DNA of 64,000 nt from Segatella copri (GTDB taxonomy: Bacteria; Bacteroidota; Bacteroidia; Bacteroidales; Bacteroidaceae), in contig NZ_VZCB01000057.1 of assembly GCF_009494395.1 (NCBI RefSeq), positions 1 to 64,000 on the forward strand, given 5' to 3'. Below are positions 44,653 through 51,782 of the stretch, piece after piece. How positions within the stretch are numbered: position 1 is the first letter of the stretch; each line of letters begins with the position of its first letter. A program made the position numbers and the translations under genes. A model generated the notes under the pieces. That model ran no database searches. It was not told the origin of the DNA and saw nothing but the letters and a program-made list of their open reading frames with translations.

Positions 44653-44847
44653 ATGGCTTTAGAGATAAGAAGTATTCCTGTTTTGACAGGTGAGACTGCA
44701 GAACGCTTTGTTCGTGAGGCTGAGGAGAATGAGCGCAATCCGCAAAGAAAGGCTTTGCGAATGTCATATGCTGATGTGGAGAAAATATAGGTTCGTTCAA
44801 CTGCTAATTTGAAAGCACATGGAGGAAAGAGTCCTTTTGCAAAGTAA
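44653..44847 (+). pseudogene. small accessory ORF interrupted by an in-frame TAG
   Basis: The frame reads MALEIRSIPVLTGETAERFV...YADVEKI, then TAG at 44788-44790, then stays open in frame as VRSTANLKAHGGKSPFAK to a TAA at 44845-44847. The restored product would be 64 residues, a size common for small accessory proteins beside toxin-antitoxin genes. A good promoter is upstream. It ends 2 bp before the duplicated block at 44850. Either a nonsense mutation or a real 45-residue protein. Confidence 0.5.
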
Positions 44848-44849
44848 TT

Positions 44850-45206
44850 GCTCTATTCCTCCATAGATGCCATGAAACTTTCTAAGCTATCTACCCGAAC
44901 TACACCTGCATCATGACCACTTTCTGCCTCTTTCATTGCAGCCAATGTTTCTGCGTTTGGGACATCTTCCAAGGCAGCACTCCTAGAGATAGGGGAGTCT
45001 GAAACAATTTTAACGCCTTTCATAAGAGAGAGAACGTTCTTTAATTGCTCCAACAAAGATGGACTATCTATTTGTAATGTCAACTGTGCCATAACTTAAT
45101 ATTTATTTTTGCAGCAAAGATAAGGGTTTTCTGTGAAACCACCAAATTTTTAGTCGAGTTTTTGATTCATGGTTCTATTCTCGCAGATTTTTGGGACCTG
45201 CTCGGT
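44850..45206. repeat. direct duplication, left copy (antitoxin A gene and its promoter)
   Basis: 357 bp nearly identical to 50759-51117. It begins 3 bp before the antitoxin stop codon and ends at GCTCGGT after the promoter. Confidence 0.9.
44853..45092 (-). CDS. orphan antitoxin, copy of the YafQ-partner antitoxin, 79 aa
   Basis: Differs from the protein at 50762-51001 at only a few positions (for example SDSPISRS against PDSPVSKS). Amphipathic N-terminal part (MAQLTLQIDSPSLLEQLKNV) and acidic C-terminal tail (VRVDSLESFMASMEE). The toxin gene that follows the other copy is missing here: similarity stops 3 bp after the stop codon. Own promoter TATCTTTG at 45115-45122. It could still neutralise the toxin of the second locus. 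Confidence 0.75.
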   Translation of the reverse strand: MAQLTLQIDSPSLLEQLKNVLSLMKGVKIVSDSPISRSAALEDVPNAETLAAMKEAESGHDAGVVRVDSLESFMASMEE

Positions 45207-45208
45207 AA

Positions 45209-45311
45209 TATGAAGGAAAAGAAATTAAAAGTATTCGCTCTTCCTATAGAGGAGTTATTTCTGTTTTTCTCAGATTTCTCAAATAATACTGAACTTTCGC
45301 ATGTGGCTTAA
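45209..45311 (+). pseudogene. truncated copy of the 45-aa ORF at 46192
   Basis: 45209-45255 matches 46191-46237 nearly base for base (MKEKKLKVFALPIEE), then the text diverges and the frame ends after 33 codons. It begins 3 bp after the duplicated block, so it marks a recombination joint. Confidence 0.65.
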
Positions 45312-45314
45312 GTA

Positions 45315-45382
45315 CGGGCTAGGGGCTTCTGCCCTTTACCTTTCCCTTCGGCCGGTGACCGTTGGTTCAGGGCGTGTAGGGC
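45315..45382. repeat. dispersed repeat family B, copy 2
   Basis: GGGCTAGGGGCTTCTGCCCT at 45317-45336 and TTCAGGGCGTGTAGGGC at 45366-45382 match pieces of the copy at 59309-59335. Remainder of the 45312-45518 gap shows nothing else. Confidence 0.6.
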
Positions 45383-45495
45383 AAAACTTCCGAAAATTCA
45401 GTAAAGAATTTATATCTATAATGATGCAAAAAGACGAATAATTCGCTGAAAATCAAAGGAAACTGTAACTTTTTTGTAGATTTGCCAGGAAATAT

Positions 45496-45526
45496 TTGGT
45501 ATTTTGAAAACTTCTGTGTATTTTTG
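45496..45526 (+). promoter_or_regulatory. promoter of toxin-antitoxin pair B
   Basis: TTG at 45496-45498, 20-bp spacer, TATTTTTG at 45519-45526. Confidence 0.6.
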
Positions 45527-45579
45527 CAGAAAGAATGTGATTAAATAACGAAAGCAATTTTAAGAAAAAGGAGTTTGTT

Positions 45580-45840
45580 ATGACAGCATTAAATATACAG
45601 GCAGCACAGAATGATATTATTCGTCAGGTGCTTAATACACAAGATATCCATCTTTTGGATAAAATCAGAAAACTCTTTGCTGGTAAAGAGGCTGATGAGG
45701 CGTGTATGGTTCAAGAAGAGCCTTGCATGACTAAAGAAGAAATACTCTCAGGTTTCGACAATGCCCTTCATGAGCTGAAGTCCTATCGTGAAGGAAAGCT
45801 AGAGCTTAAACCATTGGAGGACGTGCTGAATGAGTTGTAA
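45580..45840 (+). CDS. antitoxin B, 86 aa
   Basis: Small acidic protein ahead of and overlapping (11 bp) a RelE/ParE-type toxin gene, the usual antitoxin-first order. The region PCMTKEEILSGFDNALHELKSYREGK is a typical toxin-binding helix pair; the DNA-binding part is not a clear HTH or AbrB. A partly deleted copy of this gene survives at 50309-50443. Confidence 0.75.
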   Translation: MTALNIQAAQNDIIRQVLNTQDIHLLDKIRKLFAGKEADEACMVQEEPCMTKEEILSGFDNALHELKSYREGKLELKPLEDVLNEL

Positions 45841-46165
45841 GATATATACGTTCCCTTCTTTTGAAAGGGAAGCTAAACGATTGAATAAGCGCTATAAGTC
45901 GTTTAAATCTGATTTGAAGGAATTGATGAATGAGTTGAGTTCTTCCCCCTCTTTAGGTGCAGATTTAGGTGGTGGCTTGCGTAAGGTTCGTATGGCTATC
46001 AAATCGAAAGGAACTGGTAAAAGTGGCGGTGCCCGTATTATAACAGTTGTGTTAGCTGATATAGAGGATGGTCTCGGCTTGCTTTATATTTATGATAAAT
46101 CGGAGCGGAGTACTTTAAAGGGGAAAAAATTGACAGATTTGTTGAAGAAGAATGGCTTAGTTTGA
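45830..46165 (+). CDS. RelE/ParE-superfamily toxin B, 111 aa
   Basis: Type II toxin candidate. The pattern FPSFEREAKRLNKRYKSFKSDLKEL, the GLRKVRMAI strand and the GARIITVVLADIEDGLGLLYIYDKSER strand-turn-strand are characteristic of RelE/HigB-like mRNA interferases. It overlaps antitoxin B, so translation is coupled. Confidence 0.8.
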   Translation: MSCKIYTFPSFEREAKRLNKRYKSFKSDLKELMNELSSSPSLGADLGGGLRKVRMAIKSKGTGKSGGARIITVVLADIEDGLGLLYIYDKSERSTLKGKKLTDLLKKNGLV

Positions 46166-46191
46166 TATGCTATTTAAGAAAGGAGTAATTT

Positions 46192-46329
46192 ATGAAGGAA
46201 AAGAAACTAAAAGTATTCGCTCTTCCTATTGAGGAGTTTGAAAAGAAATATCCTGTTAGCTATTCGATAGTAGTACCAGAAATTCCTGAAGGACATGTGG
46301 CAAAGTTTGTTTCTGTACGCCCTTGCTAG
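46192..46329 (+). CDS. 45-aa protein following toxin B
   Basis: Reads MKEKKLKVFALPIEEFEKKY...EGHVAKFVSVRPC. An AAGGAG sequence 8 bases before the ATG and 26-bp distance from the toxin stop suggest it is the third gene of the toxin-antitoxin operon. A truncated copy at 45209 shows that the unit has been partly duplicated. No family recognised. Confidence 0.6.
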   Translation: MKEKKLKVFALPIEEFEKKYPVSYSIVVPEIPEGHVAKFVSVRPC

Positions 46330-46531
46330 ATTTCTATAATTCTGAAGAATAGAACAATACAACGAAAATTCCCTGTTGCCGATGCTTGTCAGGTAGCATC
46401 AGCAACAGGGAGTCTTTGTTTTACTCCTCGTCCTTGTTCTGCTCATCTCCCATACGATACTTAATGTCGTAGTTGATGATGAAGTCGAGCTCTTCTTCTG
46501 TAAAGCCGTAATGCTTGGCGAGAAGCAAGGA

Positions 46532-49500
46532 TTATATGTATATTTTGTCTATTTCTTTAGAAAGATATATTGTTTGCGTCAACACATACAATATGTTGGA
46601 ATAGTGGATGATGGCGTTGAAGTCTAGCTCTGTGCCTTTTCTGTCTTTAAGCCATTTCTCTGCTATTTGGTATCCGCCAATATAGTATCGCCAAACTTCC
46701 TCTGGTACATTGTCGTAATAGTTTTCTTTGTTGATGTACACTTTGCCGTCTTTCCATTGAGGCTTAACGATTATGCTGCTCCCGTTTCCTTTGAAAGGGA
46801 ATTGACTCTTGGCATTCCATGTTGCCGTATTGTCCATAAGATGCAGATGACGCAAGTGGTTACCCAATGCCGCAAGTTTTTTAAACTCTTCTTCATTTTG
46901 AGGGTATGGAATACGAGGAAACTGGTATTTCAGTTGTTCCTTGAATTTCTCTCGATAGTTTGAGGAATGCAGGATGGCATAGATGTAGTCGAGCAAATCT
47001 TCTGGGGAAGGTTCTACTCCTAAGCAGTCGGCTAGTTTCTTGATGATGTCTCCATTAAGATTAGAAATTATGGTTTCCTTTTCGTCACCTAATTCCTGAG
47101 TGCTGGAGTCTCCCTGGTTGACAGCTTTACTCGTATCAACGTATAAAGGATACACGTATCCTCCTCCACGATAGAAGATGTTCAAGTCTACTATTGTGTT
47201 GGTAACGAAGCATAAATTCCAAGGCATGTCGCCAACTACATTGCCACTCTTGCCGATGATTAAACCTAGATTCTTGCTCTGGTCTTGGGTGGCAAGGTGG
47301 CGCATCGTATCATAAACAGGTCTGGCAATAAATCCTTTGGATTTGTTTGTGAAGTATGTATATCGTTTATCCAATGGGCGATATGTAGCTTCTTTAAAAA
47401 ACTCTTCTTTTATGCCAAATTCTTTAATGTTACGAATACCATTGATTACTTTTGAGTCTTCACTCTCTTTGGTGATGTCATACTTTTCTTTGATGGCTTG
47501 CTCCTCCAAGTCTCTGAAGTCTTGAACTATCCTTTTTATTCCATTTAGACTAGATTGGTAGGCGATAGAATCTCTTTTGGTACATATTCCAAGAGCCTTT
47601 TTTATAAAGAGCTCTTCAACAGGGAATCCTTGCCCGAATTCTGTTTCCATGTTCTTCTTGATTGGGAGAAGAAAATACATCGGTGATGTAGGTGTAACTT
47701 CTTCAAAATCTAAAGCCACCAAGTCGTTCTGCTCCAAGAAATCAAACTTGTCTTTCTTCTTTCCATATAAATCTTTATAATATACTTTGGCTAAGGAAGA
47801 TTCGCTTTTTTCTTTTCCGGTTTTTACAAAGAGAGTGATGCATACCCCGCTTTCGATTCCAAACACATTCTCGTCTTTAGAACCATCAGGGCAAGTCTCT
47901 TTTGTTTTGTTACTGCCGTGAAGATTAATGATGTATATATTATCAAAAGTCTTCAGCAGCTGATAACGCATTCCTCTAAAAGTGAGACTGTCTAAATGTG
48001 TGTTGGGAGTGATGTAGCCTATAATACCCTTGCCATTTTCTTCTATGAAACGCTGTGCCAAAGCGATAAACTTCACGTAGTCATTATTTAGCCATTTCGT
48101 GTCGGCAATCTTCTTTGCCTTTTCATTTTTTTTGAGTATTTGGTCTGGCTCCTGCTTGTACTTTTCTATGAGTTCTTCTATCTCGTCAGCCTTGTTTTGG
48201 CTCTCCCCATTGTATGGAGGATTGCCCAACATCACCATGATAGGACGTTGCGACTTGATGCGGTCGGCTTCCGCTTGTTCTAGGGAAATCCAATATCCTG
48301 TGTTGCTTTCTCCTGTCTTGTTTGGCTTTCTGAGAGAGTCGGTAAGGCAAATGTGGAATGCATCGTCTTTTTCAGTCTTATAACCAGTATGTGCCAACAC
48401 CATATCAAACTTGATGTGTGCTACAGTATAGGACGCCATCTGTATCTCGAAACCATACAGACGAGGCAAAAGACAGCTGTGGACATATTTCTGCCAAAGT
48501 GTCTCCTGTCCCTTATATTGGTCAGCGATATGATTGATGATTTCCGCTAAGAATGTACCGGTTCCTACTGCAGGGTCTAGTATCTGTACTTGACTAAGTT
48601 CCGTTTCTCCATCCAGCGTCTTGTGAATGATTGTGGTTGTGTCGGCCAAGCCTTCTTCAATACTCAACTTGTTCTTCAGAAGAATGTCTATGGAATCTAC
48701 GATAAACTTGACGATGGGGAGTGGGGTATACCATACGCCGAAGTTCTTTCTGTCTGCTGAATTGAATGCTTTCAGAAAGTCTTCGTAGAAGTGTATCAGT
48801 GGGTCTCGGTTGTTTCTGATGTCTCGTTCGAACATTTTTTGCAAATTGGTGGCACCGAACATCTCAACCAAGTCGTCGATAATCCAGGAGATGCTCTCAT
48901 GGATTGTATTACCAGCCAAGTCGTTGAAGATTCCTCGTAGCAACTTGTTGGTTTTAGGTATCAGCTCAGCTGCCTCTGCCCTGGAGAAATTCTCTGGGGT
49001 GGAGTCGTTTAGTCGGGCTGCAAATAAGCCGTAAGCTACTGTCTGCGAGTATATCTTGGCAAAGCCATCCTCGTCGAGATTTTGAATGAGAGAATCCTTG
49101 AGATCTGTATAAGTCTTCTTCAATAGTCCCGATGCATTGTCTTCGCCGTTTTCCTTCAATAAGTCTGTAAGAATGGCACACATCATCTGGCTTTTCTTTG
49201 CCATGAGATCCGCCAAAGTTGTAGCAGAGCGAATAGGTTGAATCTTCTTCCCGATGTATTTGCGAAGGAACGAACATAGCTGTTTGCCTTTTTCGCTGTC
49301 GGGTATGATTTCATCGTTCTGGCATGTGCCTATACAAATGTCCAAGATAGGAGTATCGTTGCCGCTTTCATAAAACAGAAAACGGAGGTAATCTGTAAAG
49401 ACTGCATGGTTCATCGCCTTCTTGTAGCGGTCGAACTGTTCCTGGTTTCTTCCTTTTCCCTCTAAGTCAGGCTTGTTGATGTCCTTGGTTTCTATACTGG

Positions 49501-49726
49501 CTACAGTTACAGCATCACGCTTGCGAATGATGGATATGTCGGGCTTACCGCAAGTCATATTGCGTGGCTCATTGATAGCTTGATATTCTGGCTGTAGCAG
49601 ACTATTCAATAAATTCTCCAATGCCGAGCGGTAGCTATACTCGCTGGCATCATGAGTACTATAGGTTGCGTTTAATGCCTTAAAGTACTCATCTAGAAGA
49701 TTTTCAATTGACAGATTCTTTTGCAT
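46532..49726 (-). CDS. single-polypeptide restriction-modification enzyme (type IIG / type ISP-like), 1064 aa
   Basis: Fused nuclease and adenine-N6 methyltransferase. The N-terminal nuclease shows a PD-(D/E)XK pattern with D63 (GKPDISI) and E79-T-K81. A helical connector spans about 150-320. The methyltransferase has the SAM-binding motif DPAVGTGTF (384-392) and the catalytic NPPY (502-505). The remaining 500 residues, ending with WRYYIGGYQIAEKWLKDRKG, resemble the target-recognition domain of type ISP enzymes. There is no helicase domain, unlike LlaBIII. Start at 49726 (MQKNLSIENL); the 49834 start runs into the palindrome. It has a leader of about 320 bases with a 150-bp palindrome and stands between relics of toxin-antitoxin genes. 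Confidence 0.85.
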   Translation of the reverse strand: MQKNLSIENLLDEYFKALNATYSTHDASEYSYRSALENLLNSLLQPEYQAINEPRNMTCGKPDISIIRKRDAVTVASIETKDINKPDLEGKGRNQEQFDRYKKAMNHAVFTDYLRFLFYESGNDTPILDICIGTCQNDEIIPDSEKGKQLCSFLRKYIGKKIQPIRSATTLADLMAKKSQMMCAILTDLLKENGEDNASGLLKKTYTDLKDSLIQNLDEDGFAKIYSQTVAYGLFAARLNDSTPENFSRAEAAELIPKTNKLLRGIFNDLAGNTIHESISWIIDDLVEMFGATNLQKMFERDIRNNRDPLIHFYEDFLKAFNSADRKNFGVWYTPLPIVKFIVDSIDILLKNKLSIEEGLADTTTIIHKTLDGETELSQVQILDPAVGTGTFLAEIINHIADQYKGQETLWQKYVHSCLLPRLYGFEIQMASYTVAHIKFDMVLAHTGYKTEKDDAFHICLTDSLRKPNKTGESNTGYWISLEQAEADRIKSQRPIMVMLGNPPYNGESQNKADEIEELIEKYKQEPDQILKKNEKAKKIADTKWLNNDYVKFIALAQRFIEENGKGIIGYITPNTHLDSLTFRGMRYQLLKTFDNIYIINLHGSNKTKETCPDGSKDENVFGIESGVCITLFVKTGKEKSESSLAKVYYKDLYGKKKDKFDFLEQNDLVALDFEEVTPTSPMYFLLPIKKNMETEFGQGFPVEELFIKKALGICTKRDSIAYQSSLNGIKRIVQDFRDLEEQAIKEKYDITKESEDSKVINGIRNIKEFGIKEEFFKEATYRPLDKRYTYFTNKSKGFIARPVYDTMRHLATQDQSKNLGLIIGKSGNVVGDMPWNLCFVTNTIVDLNIFYRGGGYVYPLYVDTSKAVNQGDSSTQELGDEKETIISNLNGDIIKKLADCLGVEPSPEDLLDYIYAILHSSNYREKFKEQLKYQFPRIPYPQNEEEFKKLAALGNHLRHLHLMDNTATWNAKSQFPFKGNGSSIIVKPQWKDGKVYINKENYYDNVPEEVWRYYIGGYQIAEKWLKDRKGTELDFNAIIHYSNILYVLTQTIYLSKEIDKIYI

Positions 49727-49825
49727 GTTGGTAGGAGCTTTAAATCTTATTACTGAAATCTGTGAACTAATAAAAATGTATTCCGAGGGTACAAGATACA
49801 AAAAGAGCGTACCCGTCATCTCGTT

Positions 49826-49976
49826 GAATTCCAATTCAAGGCTGCTCCTACCACAGATGGCCCAACTACGAAATACAAGAGATGAGGGTACGCCATATCA
49901 TGGCGCACCGTCTCATACTGTACGTTCGTAGTTTTGAATTTTGCTTTGGTAGGAGCTATTCTGAATTGAACTTCCA
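49826..49976. other. 150-bp imperfect palindrome in the leader of the restriction-modification gene
   Basis: The arms meet at GCCAT ATC ATGGC (49891-49903). Moving outward they share TATGAG/GATGAG, AACTACGAA, GCTCCTACCA and CAATTCA. A third copy of the GGTAGGAGC unit lies just before the gene start at 49730. Transcribed from the promoter at 50053, it would form a very long RNA hairpin; a decayed mobile element (MITE-like) is the main alternative. Confidence 0.7.
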
Positions 49977-50052
49977 GTCGAATCGATACGAATCTAATCG
50001 TTAACCCACGAAAATAGAGCAGGTTTGGCATTTGCCTCGCCATACTTGGGGA

Positions 50053-50060
50053 CAAAGGTA
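50053..50060 (-). promoter_or_regulatory. -7 element upstream of the restriction-modification gene
   Basis: TACCTTTG on the minus strand, with TTG at 50080-50082 (19 bp spacing). Confidence 0.55.
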
Positions 50061-50161
50061 CTACAAAATCTTGGATTGACAAAAAAATAATCTCATTTTT
50101 CTTTGCGCTTTCCAAATAAAAGCGTCTCTTTGCACCAAAGTTAATAATAAACTTTGGAATT

Positions 50162-50254
50162 ATGGTAGGTATATTGATTTTTGCAATAATCTTGACTTAT
50201 GTCACATTCGGATCTTTTCTTTGTGACGATAGAGAATACTGTTACAGGAGATAA
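50162..50254 (+). CDS. possible 30-aa membrane peptide
   Basis: Reads MVGILIFAIILTYVTFGSFL then CDDREYCYRR and stop: one hydrophobic helix and a charged, Cys-containing end. A hairpin CCAAAGTT/AACTTTGG lies immediately before (50134-50156). The shape recalls type I toxin peptides, but the promoter match is poor (TCTCTTTG) and no antisense RNA promoter is clear. Confidence 0.3.
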   Translation: MVGILIFAIILTYVTFGSFLCDDREYCYRR

Positions 50255-50308
50255 AAAAGACACTCTGCAACAGAAATAAAAAATATTTGATTGGGGGATG
50301 CCAATGAC

Positions 50309-50443
50309 ATGGCCTATAAGTTCTATAATAAAGAGCGGGAAATTATACAGGCAGCACAGAATGATACAGATGAGGCATGTATTGTTCAAGAAAAGCCCTG
50401 CATGACTAAAGAAGAAATTCTATCAGGTTTCGACGAAAGCTAG
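50309..50443 (+). pseudogene. remnant of antitoxin B with an in-frame internal deletion
   Basis: After an unrelated start (MAYKFYNKEREI) the frame reads IQAAQND, T, then DEACIVQEKPCMTKEEILSG, then FDES and stop. Compared with antitoxin B (45580-45840) about 25 codons are missing between QND and DEAC, and the C-terminal 25 residues and the toxin gene are gone. Confidence 0.75.
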
Positions 50444-50468
50444 CAAGATATAAACGGAATTGAATAGG

Positions 50469-50756
50469 TCAGCGCTTACGTCCTTTACCAAATAACTCAG
50501 AATGTGAACCTAAACGAACTAATTCAATTCTGTCATTTTCTTTATCAAACCAAATCAAAAGTGTGTCATTCTCAACATGGCATTCCATAAAGTTCTTCCA
50601 GTTACCTTTCAAAGGATGAGGATTATACTCTTCTGGTATCTGATTACCTTCTGCCAAAAGCTTAACTATCCCCATAAGCGTTGCTATAAATTCTTTATCA
50701 TTCTTAAAACGCTTATAATCTTTCTTGAACTGCGAGGTCTTTCGAATTTCTTTCAT
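50469..50756 (-). CDS. YafQ-family type II toxin A, 95 aa
   Basis: Ribosome-dependent mRNA interferase candidate. The start KTSQFKKDYKRFKND, the middle HPLKGNWKNFMECHVENDTLLIWF and the end IELVRLGSHSELF are the YafQ pattern, with the conserved His residues that act in E. coli YafQ. It lies 5 bp after its antitoxin gene. Confidence 0.9.
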   Translation of the reverse strand: MKEIRKTSQFKKDYKRFKNDKEFIATLMGIVKLLAEGNQIPEEYNPHPLKGNWKNFMECHVENDTLLIWFDKENDRIELVRLGSHSELFGKGRKR

Positions 50757-50758
50757 AA

Positions 50759-51117
50759 GCTCTATTCCTCCATTGATGCCATGAAACTTTCTAAGCTATC
50801 TACCCGAACTACACCTGCATCATGACCACTTTCTGCCTCTTTCATTGCTGCCAATGTTTCTGCGTTTGGGACATCTTCCAAGGCTGCACTCTTTGAGACA
50901 GGAGAATCCGGAACTATTTTAACGCCTTTCATAAGAGAGAGAACGTTCTTTAATTGCTCCAACAAAGATGGACTATCTATTTGTAATGTCAACTGTGCCA
51001 TAACTTTAAATGTTTATTTTTGCAGCAAAGATAAGGGTTTTCTGTGAAACCACCAAATTTTTAGTCGAGTTTTTGATTCATGGTTCTATTCTCGCAGATT
51101 TTTGGGACCAGCTCGGT
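50759..51117. repeat. direct duplication, right copy
   Basis: 359 bp nearly identical to 44850-45206; two extra bases lie between the antitoxin ATG and its promoter. Confidence 0.9.
50762..51001 (-). CDS. antitoxin A, partner of the YafQ toxin, 79 aa
   Basis: Precedes the YafQ gene by 5 bp under a TATCTTTG promoter at 51026-51033. It occupies the position of DinJ/RelB antitoxins, although the sequence is divergent from DinJ. Nearly identical to the orphan copy at 44853-45092. Confidence 0.85.
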   Translation of the reverse strand: MAQLTLQIDSPSLLEQLKNVLSLMKGVKIVPDSPVSKSAALEDVPNAETLAAMKEAESGHDAGVVRVDSLESFMASMEE

Positions 51118-51166
51118 CTCTGTGTGGGGCGGGACATGTGGTAAAATTCTAGTGATATCGAATCTG

Positions 51167-51291
51167 AAACAAGCCTCTTTTGAGGTTGGTTTAAGCCTTA
51201 CGTAACGTTTATTTCAGGCTTAAACCAACTCCAAAAGAGGCTTGTTTGGGATGAAAGGGGGATGCTTTTGATTGGCAAAAGAGGCTTGTTT
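51167..51291. terminator. 32-bp stem hairpin plus extra arm
   Basis: Left arm 51167-51198 starts AAACAAGCCTCTTTTG; right arm 51216-51247 ends CAAAAGAGGCTTGTTT; two offset mismatches only. A third copy of the outer 16 bases follows at 51276-51291. It separates the antitoxin A promoter from the leftward replication-like module and may be a strong terminator. Confidence 0.65.
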
Positions 51292-51325
51292 GCGGGGGGC
51301 ATGAACGATGTCCCCAACATGATGC

Positions 51326-51709
51326 CTATTTCCGATGAAGGAGCTTCTCGATGATGTGGCAGTTGAGCTGCTTGCCGATGAACTGCATGTAGTAGTGCGT
51401 GATGCTGTCGGGCTGGATGTCGCGGCGACGCTCCATGTTGCGAAGCTTGCTCAGCTGTGTGGAGGGATGGTTCGGGGGCTTCGTGCCGATATGGGTGAAG
51501 AAGTCACGGTACAGGCGGTTGAGCGGGATGTCGCGCTGCCATTCGTCTACCGGACGGTCCTGATTGGCATTATACACCAGTTCTATCAGCCAGCGCTGAG
51601 GACAGCGCCAGGTATACTGCGCAGGACTCTGACTCATCAGCCAGTGATAATCTTCCACCAGCTGCTGGTGGGCCTGCAGTTTCAGATTGTGATATTCTTC
51701 GTTCGTCAT
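51326..51709 (-). CDS. hypothetical protein of the primase-helicase module, 127 aa
   Basis: No family recognised. Hydrophilic and helical, with YTWRCPQRWLIELVYNANQD in the middle and many Arg/His residues. Last gene in the leftward module after the primase-helicase gene, from which it is separated by a family B repeat at 51728-51758. Confidence 0.6.
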   Translation of the reverse strand: MTNEEYHNLKLQAHQQLVEDYHWLMSQSPAQYTWRCPQRWLIELVYNANQDRPVDEWQRDIPLNRLYRDFFTHIGTKPPNHPSTQLSKLRNMERRRDIQPDSITHYYMQFIGKQLNCHIIEKLLHRK

Positions 51710-51727
51710 AATTCCAAGAAATTTGAT

Positions 51728-51758
51728 GATTTTAAAGCTTTTGCCCTTTCAGGGCGTG
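51728..51758. repeat. dispersed repeat family B, copy 3
   Basis: GATTTTAAAGCTTTTGCCCT followed by TTCAGGGCGTG. The same text occurs at 59241-59269. Confidence 0.8.
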
Positions 51759-51782
51759 TGGGGTATAGCGCAAGGGTGATTC

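Noticed and set aside
49826..49976. invertible promoter (inverton) of the restriction gene
   Set aside because: The segment between the arms is itself palindromic to the centre, so inversion would change nothing, and no invertase gene is adjacent. Alternative pairings with the third GGTAGGAGC copy remain open but weak.
50141..50389. 82-codon minus-strand ORF
   Set aside because: Cys/Tyr/Ile-rich translation of A/T-rich DNA, opposite a recognisable antitoxin remnant.
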